DNA from: Galaxea fascicularis
Lineage: Eukaryota > Cnidaria > Anthozoa > Scleractinia > Euphylliidae
DNA length: 64,000 nucleotides
Assembly (NCBI GenBank): GCA_948470475.1
Contig: OX419343.1
Span: 25,299,302 to 25,363,301 of the forward strand
Direction of reading: 5' to 3'
In this document: in pieces, positions 34,301 through 43,100 of the stretch
Numbering within the stretch: position 1 is the first letter of the stretch
Layout of the letters: each line of letters opens with the position of its first letter
Translations under genes and position numbers: made by a program
The notes under the pieces: model-generated
The model's database searches: none
What the model saw: only the letters and a program-made list of their open reading frames with translations
Told to the model about the DNA's origin: nothing

Positions 34301-37300
34301 TGCTGATGACAGTGCTAGTGATGATGATGATGATGATGATGATGACGATGATGATGATGACGATGATGATGATGATGATGACGATGATGATGATAATGAT
34401 GATGATGATGATAATGATGATGATGATTGGGCTGGTGGATCCCTTGATTATCAGTCACAAGTCTATGACACTGATGGCCAGCAGTGGCAAGGAGCAGGCA
34501 AACCAGGCTTTGATGGTTTGTCAGCAGAGGAACAGCTGCAGTCTCTGCAAAGTGGTATGTATCAACAAGTCTTTGTCTTTGTAAATGTAAATGTCTGATT
34601 TACATTTACATTGTCGAGCCCGCAGACCATAGTGGGACACTTTGTATAAGAACCTAGATAAACAACCTAGCTCACCAGGGGTTCCTGTAGCTCAGTGGTT
34701 AGAGCATCCGACCGGTGTTACGGAGGTTGTAGGTTCGATTCCTGCCTGGGACTCTGATTTCTTTTCAGTTGTCCTTTCGCCCGTTGCCAAGCGACTAGCA
34801 TATCATCATTCTCACGGGCATATTACACCCTTACCATCATTAATAATCATTATGAAGTCTTTGTCACATGTAATTTTGTGTTTTGTAGATAACTCAATTA
34901 AGCAGTTGCTAACATTGTTTTTATTTCTGTTTACAGACCTATTTCACAGCTTGCCGGCTGAAGAATTGGAGAAAATGGTATTGGGTGAAAGCTCTGGTGT
35001 GACTGAAAATGATATAAACTTGATGACCTGTCAGGAGGACTTTGATTTGAACTCCTTCCTTGGTATGAACTTTGCAATTACCTCAACGTAGTTTCATGCC
35101 TAGAACTACATTGTAGTTTTCTATGCACTCTGTTTTGTGGAGGGGGGTGGAGACAGTGGGGATGCTTATTGGGCTGATACCTTCTCATCTCCCTGCATCA
35201 TTTGTCCCCCCCCCCCCCGACTTTAGCAGCTCTCTCATCCTTGTCCTCTTTAGTATAGTAGAACTCAAAATTGCATCTTCTCAGGTTACAGATAACATTC
35301 AGGGTGAGTTGCAAAGCTTGGTTAGCGGTGACCATTGGTGAAGTTGTGTTAAAACCTATAAGTTGTCATGGTATTTAACCTAGGTTAGCGCTAACCAAAT
35401 CTCCCACGCAGTCGTGTTTAGGGGAGTAGTATTTGAGGAGGAGGTGAAATACGACTCCCCAAAAAACAACTGCAAACCATGCTTTGAGCAACTCAGCCCA
35501 GTATCACTCATGCAAACCTGCCATCGTTGTATCGGAACCTGACGTGTTATATGAGTATAAATGCAGGGTTAATTGTCGTTCAATATCGTTTCCAATTTCA
35601 GATCAGATCAGCTTGGATCCAAATGTGCCTAGCCACCCTGATGGGTCATATTCAGTTTCAGGTAAGAAAGACTGGATCACTTTGCTTACTTTCCTTTGAT
35701 TGTTATGCTTCAGTCTTAAATATAGACAGGGGAAGGGCCTCTAAGTCAATTTCTCGTGGGTATCCCCCCTCCCCACCCAACAATTTGGCGCTTTGCTTTG
35801 TCGTAATTTGAGAGTTGCCCAATAGAGTTTTCAAGTGTGGCGTCACAAAAAATTAAATTTGTGAAATTATGGGATTGAGCGCCATTTTCGAATGGAGTAT
35901 CCTTAAAAAAGGGTCCTTGTCAAAAATTAGCTCTTAATTGTAATTCCCAGCCGAAATATAAAGGATTGAAATTTGATACTGTCCCATATAAATCTCTCTA
36001 ATTTTGAGTCAGTTCTAAACTGAAGGAACTGAAACAAATTTTGAAGGGTTTGTATGGGATGCCATCAAACTTTGATCCCTTATATCTCTACTGGTAATTG
36101 CAATTCGGAGCTAATTTTTGGAACGAGGGAGTCTTTCAGGATGCTCTATAAGAATATGGCATCATATTCCATAATTTCAAAAATTTTATTTTTGTGACGT
36201 CATCACTTTAGAACTCTATACACCGATATAATGAGATTCTTGGCACTCTGTGATGGACGTCACAAAGTGTCCCTAACCCTTATCCTTAACTAAGAACTAA
36301 GTTTTTTCACCCATGAAGAACGGGACACTGTGGCACTTTGTGACGTTCAGTGTGAGGTACCATGAACCTCATTTTTGCAGGTGTTTTGGACATGTGTGCG
36401 TAATTTAATCTAAAAGTTTTCGGTATTTTTTGTTTTCTTAGACCTGACAAAGGTGCACATCAGGCGCAGTGATGGCTATGTGCTGTTCTCTATCCGTGAG
36501 AGACCAACTACAACATTTGGCAGTCTTGCCAAGGACCTTCATGGCAATGTACGTTTTAAAGTGTTTTTTAGGCTCATCCTCGGTGTAAAAACCTGTGAAG
36601 CTCACGAGTGACGTAAAACAAAGACAACAAAACACTATAAACAATAGCGTACAGCAGAACAATACCTCTTAAAACAAAGAAAACCTCGTCAGGTTTTTAC
36701 ACCGAGGATGACCCGTTTTTTAGCAATGATAACTATAATCGTACAAAAATAGGAAAAATTAACCAGAAGGAGTCGTTGATTTCCGAACACTGCGGAGAAA
36801 GTCTAGATCAGACACTGCTATTTAAGATTGTAAAAATTCTTACCTAGACTTGAAAAGTTTGATTACCGAATGCTCTACGGGCAAATCGTCATGGCGGCCA
36901 TATTGAAAGAGTAAACCAGTCTTCTGGGAATGGAACTCTATTTTATGCAAAATATTCCTTTTGTTTCAAAAAACCAATATGGCCGCTGGTCACGTGAACG
37001 AAGACCCTCTATACGTTGGCATGTTAAAGATCACAACAAGAAAGAGCACTATCGGAAAGTTGTGTTCAGTAGCGTTCCTCTTACTCTCAGTTTAACGCGC
37101 CTCGACTCAAATGGTGACAGGTTTTAATGGTTAATTTCTGGGTTAGTAGCTGCAGTGAAGCCACTGCGATCATAAAAATGTTGCATTTTCTTTGTTCACA
37201 GATTGCTTCATTGCTGGCCATAGAGGCCTTCGCGTTAACTCGAGACGACGGCTCTCCACTGGACGTCCATGCGGAGATTGGAGGAGAGGAACAGGGTGTG

Positions 37301-37393
37301 AGGGTGATCCGTGCGCATGACACAGACAACTGGCAACCTTACCGCTGGAGGGTGGATGTCCATGGGTTGGTGGAGCAGACCACTCGTGTTTGA
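21818..37393 (+). CDS. MAP3K14-like: Gene A: NIK (MAP3K14)-like kinase with TAZ zinc fingers, 17 exons
   Basis: Exons: 21818-22367, 22491-22566, 25612-26153, 26918-27120, 27695-27787, 28249-29358, 30167-30307, 31232-31367, 31696-31815, 32282-32412, 32640-32771, 33550-33688, 34123-34554, 34937-35062, 35602-35661, 36442-36548 and 37202-37393. They join in frame to 4290 nt, about 1429 aa. The layout is: hydrophobic N-terminus, acidic Gly/Asp region, TAZ fingers, kinase domain, poly-Asp tract, NIK-type C-terminal domain. NIK phosphorylates IKK-alpha in non-canonical NF-kB signalling; that role is family knowledge, not shown here. The start chosen is the ATG in CAAGATGGCG, which matches the gene B start. 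An in-frame ATG 33 codons upstream (21719) lacks a counterpart in gene B. Introns carry several mobile elements. Confidence 0.82.
22994..23551. mobile_element. MITE with CCAGGTCAAA ends in gene A intron 2, carrying a nested MITE
   Basis: The left end CCCAGGTCAAACGTCGAACT and the right end (inverse of GACCAGGTCAAATGCCGTAC) form TIRs, each followed by GAACTTAAT-type blocks. A second element (23235-23387) is inserted inside. No ORF. Confidence 0.65.
23235..23387. mobile_element. MITE, AGATTTCCACACAGCCCCAT family, copy 1 (nested)
   Basis: The terminal repeats AGATTTCCACATAGCCCCAT and the inverse of AAGATTTGCGCACAGCCCCA flank an AT-rich centre containing ATTATACATGCAT in both orientations. A relative lies at 26515-26745, and an isolated end at about 25466-25490. 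Confidence 0.65.
23660..23728 (-). mobile_element. tRNA-derived SINE, 3' half (split by a TTAA element)
   Basis: On the minus strand this reads GGGCGCTGGATTTCAATGCA, then a B box GGGTTCAAATCC, then CTGGCCACT. The missing front (GGTGGCCAAGTGGTTAA, containing the A box) lies at 25141-25160. Joined, the acceptor GGTGGCC pairs fully with GGCCACT. The break falls at TTAA. Type of tRNA ancestor not determined. Confidence 0.65.
23729..25140. mobile_element. 1412-bp piggyBac-like element, TTAA target site, 18-bp TIR
   Basis: The element begins GGTTACTGTAGACCTTCA and ends with the exact reverse complement. It is flanked by TTAA on both sides (23725-23728 and 25141-25144), the target preference of piggyBac transposons. 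It lies inside a tRNA-derived SINE whose two halves flank it. No transposase is intact. A 100-codon minus-strand ORF (24283-24585) starts MALKASTSGLAESDSNSGDE; the Ser/Asp/Glu-rich start resembles the acidic N-termini of some piggyBac transposases, but this is weak. The element is probably a non-autonomous or internally deleted derivative. Confidence 0.72.
25141..25163 (-). mobile_element. tRNA-derived SINE, 5' half with A box
   Basis: On the minus strand: AAGGGTGGCCAAGTGGTTAA, containing the pol III A-box pattern TGGCCAAGTGG. It continues, across the 1412-bp insertion, at 23724 downward. Confidence 0.65.
25612..26153 (+). CDS. Gene A exon 3: acidic Gly/Asp-rich linker
   Basis: The exon starts ESMNLHAQANG and encodes KKPMEHDEQEKSGLDT, a Gly/Ser-rich part (SGSGGDDGGDDRRP), then an acidic tail with DGDGDGDV and EEKENNLTKLSG. 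The gene B counterpart begins DSMNFH, has KRPMEHDELEMSGLKT and GGDDGGDDRRP, and expands the tail into 60-bp repeats. It is low complexity and probably disordered. Flanked by TTTTTCAG and GTATGT splice sites. Confidence 0.75.
26515..26745. mobile_element. MITE, AGATTTCCACACAGCCCCAT family, copy 2, with a 20-bp palindrome
   Basis: The ends AAGATTTCTGCACAGTTCC and the inverse of AAGATTTCCACACAGTCCCA match the nested MITE at 23235. A perfect 20-bp inverted repeat (26630-26649 / 26651-26670, TGAAACAGGGTTAGTATAAC) sits at the centre. Confidence 0.65.
26918..27787 (+). CDS. Gene A exons 4 and 5: linker before the TAZ region
   Basis: Exon 4 (26918-27120, starts GSANTQAGIKQ) and exon 5 (27695-27787, GLKVDVESARRFSQAV ... 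GDQ) have gene B equivalents (ADTWVASIEIQNLN and GLKLYVDKARQFSK ... GDQ). Ser/Thr/Pro-rich and without a known domain. The intron between them holds a fragment of the hairpin repeat family (27218-27280: AATGTAAATTGACCAC, AGATTCTAAAAGCTGA). Confidence 0.7.
28249..29358 (+). CDS. Gene A exon 6: one complete and one partial TAZ-type zinc finger
   Basis: The first unit (about 28315-28545) has the TAZ Cys/His order: C-x4-C, then IQQLLTHTQNC, GGCRVC, LMFHVTRC, and C-x4-C-GDIRRYL. TAZ domains of CBP/p300 use HC-C zinc clusters to bind transactivation peptides. About 60 codons later a second unit repeats the pattern from the LxH step on (IQRSLSHTHNC, GGCEVC, LAHAYSC, C-x4-C-DDIRKYM) but lacks the first C-x4-C pair, and each is followed by a related sequence (LPDDKSWTYSHDQLFF / LPDNGKWTREFDQFFF). 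So the unit was duplicated internally. Gene B has only one. The rest of the exon is Ser/Pro-rich with WNQYHVDRPPD, conserved in gene B. Confidence 0.8.
30167..33688 (+). CDS. Gene A exons 7-12: NIK-type protein kinase domain
   Basis: Exon 7 holds the glycine loop GGGSCGRCY and AIKR (the ATP lysine). Exon 8 has the alpha-C part and hinge (HPNILEFYGAV, FMEYMEG). Exon 9 ends in HRDIKG, and exon 10 gives NILLD, LADFG and MAPE. Exon 11 has the F-lobe SWSLMCLLYQMIKGTPPWE. Exon 12 has IGTASQPPPSPP and HRATVRELLNHKVF. The match to vertebrate NIK includes YGAV, FMEL/Y-x-EGGS, HPW/PPW and the IA/TSEPPP-type segment after the G helix. All catalytic motifs are present, so an active kinase is likely. Vertebrate NIK, as I recall, has HGD where this has the canonical HRD. 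All six exons join in frame. Confidence 0.85.
30637..30874. mobile_element. 238-bp MITE with GGGCCCGGTTGTTCGAAAGC ends (gene A intron 7)
   Basis: The terminal inverted repeats GGGCCCGGTTGTTCGAAAGC are exact inverses, apart from small differences further in (GATTAAGCTAATCCAGGATT / AATTAACGCTAATCCAAGAT). No ORF. Confidence 0.75.
30993..31163. repeat. Dispersed repeat, GTGCTCTAAGAAAAGTAGTT family, copy in gene A intron 7
   Basis: Shares blocks (AGTAGTTGGG, TTCTAAAC, GAAATCCAGG-GCCCAGCATATA, TTTGGTGCAA, TGGTTGC) with 55712-55866 in gene B intron 7 and, inverted, with 53020-53128 in gene B intron 5. It lies shortly before exon 8. No coding capacity. Confidence 0.6.
32489..32565 (-). repeat. Degenerate tRNA-like SINE head (gene A intron 10)
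   Basis: On the minus strand an A box TTAGCTAAGTTGG and a B box GGGTTCAAACCCC are spaced as in a tRNA (GAGCACCAGACTACCGTGCA between them). The acceptor stem does not pair, so this is not a functional tRNA. Confidence 0.5.
34123..34554 (+). CDS. Gene A exon 13: post-kinase linker with Asp tract
   Basis: The exon opens APDMTNVALPVYSTGHDPDY, then a Ser-rich stretch, then more than 30 nearly continuous Asp codons encoded by a GAT/GAC microsatellite (about 34319-34427). It then gives WAGGSLDYQSQVYDTDGQQW and LSAEEQLQSLQSG. Gene B keeps the second half almost unchanged but has a shorter Asp tract with a Gly run, and lacks the first 120 or so bases and the acceptor. The tract length is expected to vary between individuals. 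Confidence 0.75.
34681..34752 (+). tRNA. tRNA-like sequence in gene A intron 13
   Basis: The acceptor GTTCCTG/CTGGGAC pairs with one mismatch. The A box is TAGCTCAGTGGTT and the T arm GTAGG-TTCGATT-CCTGC is intact. The anticodon arm (TCCGA...ACGGA) has an 8-base loop and a mismatch, so no anticodon can be read with confidence. Probably a tRNA-derived repeat rather than a working tRNA gene. Confidence 0.45.
34937..37393 (+). CDS. Gene A exons 14-17: NIK-type C-terminal domain
   Basis: Exon 14 (34937-35062) gives DLFHSLPAEELEKMVLG, exon 15 (35602-35661) a 20-residue linker, exon 16 (36442-36548) VHIRRSDGYVLFSIRERP, and exon 17 (37202-37393) IEAFALTRDDGSPLDVHAEI and WQPYRWRVDVHGLVEQ. The pattern (V-x-I then D/N-G then IRE, AF-x-L then DG-x-P, and W-x-WRV-x-G-x-x-E) matches what I know of the vertebrate NIK C-terminus, the region used for IKK-alpha and TRAF-linked contacts. 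Gene A ends at TGA 37391-37393; gene B has TTA at that codon and continues 16 residues more. Confidence 0.75.
35398..35470. repeat. Degraded CTCCCACGCAGTCGTTTTTAG MITE in gene A intron 14 (also 59274-59345)
   Basis: CTCCCACGCAGTCGTGTTTA followed by GAAATACGACTCCCC matches, with decay at the right end, the intact palindrome at 57171-57246. It is present in the same intron of both genes, so it predates their duplication. Confidence 0.6.
35822..36220. mobile_element. About 400-bp MITE in gene A intron 15, absent from gene B
   Basis: The ends ATAGAGTTTTCAAGTGTGGC and the inverse of ATAGAGTTCTAAAGTGATGA lead into GACGTCACAAAAA-type and GAAATTATGG blocks in both orientations. Gene B reads straight through at about 59691, so the insertion followed the duplication (or was lost from B). 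Confidence 0.75.
36574..36711. mobile_element. Short palindromic element after the exon 16 donor (gene A); homologue 60029-60166
   Basis: The arms TCATCCTCGGTGTAAAAACC (36574-36595) and the inverse (36690-36711) pair perfectly, 26 bp into intron 16. In gene B both arms have changed together (GTGGAAAAACC and its inverse). It is present in both paralogues, so it predates duplication. Confidence 0.75.
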
Positions 37394-39213
37394 GATCAGC
37401 CCAACTCCAACGGCCTACAAACATTTCTCTCTTGATTGAGAGTTATCAAATAGGATAGATACCCACTATCTTGAAAATTAAAATAGAGCAAAAGCTGCTG
37501 AGTGAACGAGTGTTTCTCTAAGCCATTCGTGAATTACACCATAACAGTTTGCCGCTGTTGAATCGGAATTTTTCGAGAGAGTGAAAGATTTGAGTTGGCT
37601 TGTAGCAAAATACGGTGAAACGTCTGCGCGGATTTGAGCAATTTCAGAATACCCGTCACGTCATGTACGCGTGTCGGAGGACTTTGAAGTACGAGGCAAA
37701 TTGCAACGGACAGTGGCTGGTAATAAGTAGCCAGGTATTCTGAAGTTTGGCTGAATTGGGTTTCTGTTCAAGAAAGTAAAAGTTCAAGTTTGTGACAATT
37801 CCAGATAGTGGGTGTCTGTTCTCAGAACTGAACCAGTCAGTTGTCTGTTTTATTTTCTTAGAACTGTCATTGCGCCTTAGGTGATGAATTAAAAAAAGTA
37901 TTCTAGTGAAGTACACGTTCAGTTAACTAAATTAAAATTAAATTTGTGGAAGTAGAATGTCAGACATCAGAACTGGACCAGTCGGTTGTCTAGTAGCTTG
38001 AGTTGTTTAGAAATTTATAGTTATCTGTCTTCTTTTCTCAGAACTGTCATTGCGCCTCAGGCGATAAATTAAAAAAGTAGACGTTCAGTTATTAGACTAA
38101 ATTAAAATTACATTTGTAGACGTAGGATGTCAGACATCATTTTGCATAAATTATAATACAAGTCGTGTTAAAAAAAATGTTTTAACTTTAATTAGAAAAT
38201 TATTTTAACAGTAAATGGTAATAATTTTTTATTTACTCTATATGAGTCTAAAATGTAATTACTGTAAGAGGTACCATATCTTTCCGTCAGTCTTAAAAAA
38301 CCTAAGTGCTACTACTAAATTTGTCGTACAAATCAATCAAACGAAATTGCACATGGGCGTACCAAGCGCTAGGAATACAAAGGTAGTGAAAGCGATCTTG
38401 TACCCATGGTCCTCGTACTGCTGAAAAAAGCGAGCGGCTCTTGAAAGTTCTAATACGGAAGTCGGAAAATATCGAACTTCCGCTTGAATTGCGCTTGCGT
38501 AGAGTTCAGCGCCATGTTGGGGTTTGTTTTACTTCTGGTCATTTGCTTTGTTTGAAAAAGCCAACAAATTCGCAAACCTGACAGACCTGTCGAGAATCGT
38601 TTCGCTCCTTTCTTCAAGTTTTCGCAGTACGGAACGAAGACTCGGAGTACGAGATTGTTTTGTAAAGTGCAGGAAACTTTGACAGGTGCTTAGCTTGGGA
38701 AAACGTGTGCTACCTTAATTTCATGGAAAATGCAAAGCATAATACTTTGGCCGGTTAGGCTAAAACCATAATGTTATATTTTTTGTTGCATTGAATTTTT
38801 TTTATTTTTGTTCTGATTCTTGTCATCACCAATAACGCAGAATTCAGTATACTGAATTAAAATTAGTTTGTGTCACTTTGTTGTTGTCGTTTGTTTGTGA
38901 ACTTGATTGGTCATTGTTATGTTGCCTGCCAGTTGACATCAGCGGTTTCTTTTGTTTAGGATAAGAAGGAAGTAAGGCTTAGTAGAAATCGGCAATAATT
39001 TTTGGTCAAGGATACCATGTTTAGTTGATTGCTTCATCCTTTGCCTCGCCGCCTTCATCGCTTCTTCGATCATCCCTTGTCCAATTTCGTAACTGCATTC
39101 ATTCATTTGCTATTGTTCGTGTCATTCTCTCAAGTCATTCGGCATAGTTTGAAGGTTCCGATTAAATTTCCAACTTTCATTGATATCTAAAATCTTAAAA
39201 ATCTTGTCTGTCC
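37394..39213. other. Shared 3' flank of gene A (duplicated as 61156-62947)
   Basis: Near-identical to the gene B flank throughout, including AT-rich runs and two diverged AGAACTGTCATTGCGCCT repeats (near 37859 and 38038). At about 38450-38530 inverted ETS-like sites (CGGAAGT ... ACTTCCG) precede AGCGCCATGTTGG, which could be a promoter of an unseen gene. No exon is supported. A canonical AATAAA shortly after the stop was not found; AAATTAAAATAGAG at 37475 is the nearest AT-rich candidate. Confidence 0.5.
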
Positions 39214-39518
39214 TAATGCACCTATCAGTGTCAAGCCCGAGGGGGGGGGGGGGGGTGGGGGGTCGGGCATAGGGTGGGGATTTTGACATTTTCTGAAAAA
39301 AAATATCAAAATCCCCACCCCCGCGCAAAAAATGATTGTCAAAAGTATCAAAATCCCCTTCAGTCCTTGTTGCACACAAGAGGAAAGCAATAAAATTCCC
39401 CACCCTGGGGCCATGTTGTCCGATCAAAATCCCTACCCTGGGGATATACGTGACAGTCAAATTCCCGTGGGTTCCCCGACCCCCCCCCCCCTCGGGCTTG
39501 ACACTGATAGGTGCATTA
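39214..39518. mobile_element. About 305-bp MITE with TAATGCACCTATCAGTGTCA ends
   Basis: Exact inverted ends TAATGCACCTATCAGTGTCA followed by AGCCCGAGGGG, then long G and C runs. The inner region has CCCCACCC-type blocks in both orientations. Its left end is exactly where homology between the 3' flanks of genes A and B stops, and its right end is where composite repeat copy 2 begins. Confidence 0.75.
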
Positions 39519-40150
39519 TCACGTCATGCAAGAAAATATATCATCTAACTATTTTCCGAAATTTCAAGACATATCGTTGCCCCTCTTTAGGACACGCCAA
39601 CTGCCTTGCACAATACCTGTATATTTCCTGCCGGAAAATTTCGGCATAAAGACCTTCTAGAAAGTCCTGTCAAACATCTAAAAATGAGTCGGCGGAGGAA
39701 ATGGAAGGAGTGCTTGATTTATTTCTAGCAGCTATGGTGCAAAACTCAGAAGGATATCATTCCAAACAAGATGACAGGCTAGGGCCTTACTTCTTGTATA
39801 CCCCTACCAAGAGTAAAGTGGTTAAACTATTCGTACAAACTACCTCCAGTAAATATATGTTACATGTTTGCTTGTCAATTGACATTAAAATCTTTACTAA
39901 TGTACTTAAATTTCAATTATTCACTTTATTCTTAAAAACCTCAAAACTCAGGGAAGAAGTGCTCGCCATTTAGCACGTACCTCACTTAAATAAGGGCGCG
40001 AAAAAATGCATCCGAAGATGAGAGTGTATGACTTTTATGTGTTCATATTCAAAAATACTTCCATTATATCATTTTGTATGCTCCCTATGTTTAATCATTC
40101 ATGTGATCTTTTTCTTTGGAGTTCACGTTCAGTCGTCATTGTTTTTTTTT

Positions 40151-43100
40151 TCTATTAAACGTCCAGTCAACCGACACACGTTTCCTTTCTGGCGGCAATT
40201 ACAAATGAAATGAACAAAAAATTTTTCACAATTTTTGTTTTGAGTCATTTCATAGGGAAATCAGCCTGTCTCTTGGGGATGCACGCAAATATTGTATATT
40301 CAAACAGTTCAGCAACATTTGGTATTCAAATAAGAATTCACTCTGAATGGCAGCTAAGTTCGGACTGATTTTGGTTTGAATGAAAGTGAACGTTCAGTTC
40401 TGATTCGCAAGCTCCTGCCAGTACATCAAAGTCCGTTAACTCCATTTTTATCCCGATACACTTCCTGTGCTTTAGTGGCGAGCACTTTATCAGCACAACG
40501 CAATCGCGAGACACTTAGGCTGGCGTTATCAGTGGCTACTGACTCCACAAGTCAAGTAATGGACGGAAATTATGTTGCTCCATGGCCAAATCAAGCAAAG
40601 GATTTCGATCCCGCGAATTCTGACGATAAATTTCATGATTTTCAAGTGAAACTGCATTCTTCAGCGAAGACAATCGAGTGGATGTGATGTTGGCTGACTT
40701 ATGCAGTCAAGAGAGCACTTGCCGTTGTTTTGCAACGATCGTCATTTCAATGGATGGTTTTCAACCAACAAAATAATAAAACAAACTGGAAACGTGCAGC
40801 CATTGGGCTGCCTGAAGTCTCTTGATTTGTCCACAGGAATTCACTGACAATTTCCGGAGAGCGTGTTGTACATCAGCGGGTTTTCAGTTTGCTCTAGTGT
40901 CTGTTGAGCAAGTGCCGGATTGTTGGTCAGTTTAATTTGACGTATGTTATTGCTGTGTGGATAGTATGCGGTCTAGTTGACATTTTATTTCCAAAACTAT
41001 GAATGTTGATCAAGAGATTTTATTTAATAAGCACCTTTTGATGTCCTATATAATTTAATTTCGTGTCATGTTTAAAGCTTTTACCAAATTCTGAATTCGA
41101 TTTTACTAAGTTGTTCATCGCAGAATATACCAACAACAACAGAAAAAGGAACATAACAACCCACAAGGAATACGCTTAAAACGCGTTGATGTGCACTGAG
41201 CTCAAACTAGGAGACCCTGAACCAATATTGGGCGATATGGGCGACCCTTGAAAAACATTGGCCAATAGAGGCGACCCTTGACCAGTAGTTGTCAATATGG
41301 GTGACGCTAAACAAATGTTGGCCGACATGAGAGATCCTTTACTAGTATTGACGAATTGGGAGACCCTTGACCAATATTGGCCAATATAGATGACCCTTGA
41401 CCAATATTGGCCGATATGGGTGAACCCTGACCAATATTGGCCAATATAAGTGACCCTTAACCAATTTTGGCCAACATAAGTGACCCTTGACCAATATTAG
41501 CCAATATACGTAACCCTTTCCCAATATTGGCCACCATGGGTGACGCTTTACCAATACTGACCGAGATGGGTGATCCTTGACCAATATTGGTTAATATGGA
41601 TGCCCCTTGACCAATATTGGTCAATATTGATGACCCTTGACCAACAATGGTCGATATGGGTGAGGCTTAACCAATATTGGTCAATATGGGTGACCCTTGT
41701 CCAATATTGGACGATATGGGTGACCTTTGAGGAATACTGGCAAATATAAATGACCCTTGACCAATGTTGGCCAATATACGTGACCCTAGACCAATATTGG
41801 CCACCATGGGTGACCCTTTACCAATATTGGCAGATATGGGTAACCCTTGACCAATATTGAGCGAGATGGGTTATCCTTGACCAATATTGGCAGATATGGG
41901 TGACCCTAGACCAATGTTGGTCAATATGGGTGACCCTAGACCTATATTGGCCAATATGGGTAACCCTAGACCTATATTGGCCAACATGGATGACCTTTAA
42001 CCAATATTGGTCAATATGGGTGACCCTTGACCAATATTGGTTAATATGGATGACCCTTGGCCAATATTGGTCAATCTGGATTAAGAGTCACCAATATCGG
42101 CCAATATTAGCCTAAGGTCAATCATATTGGCCAACATTGGTCAAGGATCACCTATGTCAACCAATATTGGTCAAAAGTCACCCATGTTGGCCAATATTGG
42201 GAAAGAGTCACTCATATTGGCCAACATTGAGCAAGGGTTATTCATATTGACCAATATTGGCCTAGGGTCACCTATATTGACCAACATTGGTCAAGGGTCA
42301 CTTATGTTTGACAACATTGCTGAAGGGTTACCCATATTGACCAATATTGGTTAAGGGTCACCAATATCGGCCAATATTGGTCAAAGGTCATCAATATTGA
42401 CCAATATTGGTAAGGAGTCACCCATATTGGCCAATATTGGCCTAAGGGGTCACCCATATTGATTAATATTAGTCAAGGGTCACCCATATCGGCCAATATT
42501 GGTCAAGGGTCTCCCATATTGACCAGAGTTGGTAAAGGATGGTTCATATCGGCCAATATTGGTTTAGGGTCTCCCATTTTTTGCTCAGTGCTCATCAACG
42601 CGTTTTAAGTGTATTCCTTGTGGGTTGTTATTTTCTTTTCTCTGTTGTTGTTGGTATATTCTGCGATGAACAACTTAGTAAAATCGAATTCAGAATTTGG
42701 TAAAAGCTTTAAACATGACACGAAATTAAATTATATAGGACATCAAAAGGTGCTTATTAAATAAAATCTCTTGATCAACATTCATAGTTTTGGAAATAAA
42801 ATGTCAACTAGACCGCACACTATCCACACAGCAATAACATACGTCAAATTAAACTGACCAACAATCCGGCACTTGCTCAACAGACACTAGAGCAAACTGA
42901 AAACCCGCTGATGTACAACACGCTCTCCGGAAATTGTCAGTGAATTCCTGTGGACAAATCAAGAGACTTCAGGCAGCCCAATGGCTGCACGTTTCCAGTT
43001 TGTTTTATTATTTTGTTGGTTGAAAACCATCCATTGAAATGACGATCGTTGCAAAACAACGGCAAGTGCTCTCTTGACTGCATAAGTCAGCCAACATCAC

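Noticed and set aside
34234..34584. Met-rich ORF in the second frame of the Asp tract
   Set aside because: Shadow of GAT repeats (ATG in the shifted frame). Gene A phase and the splice sites require the Asp frame.
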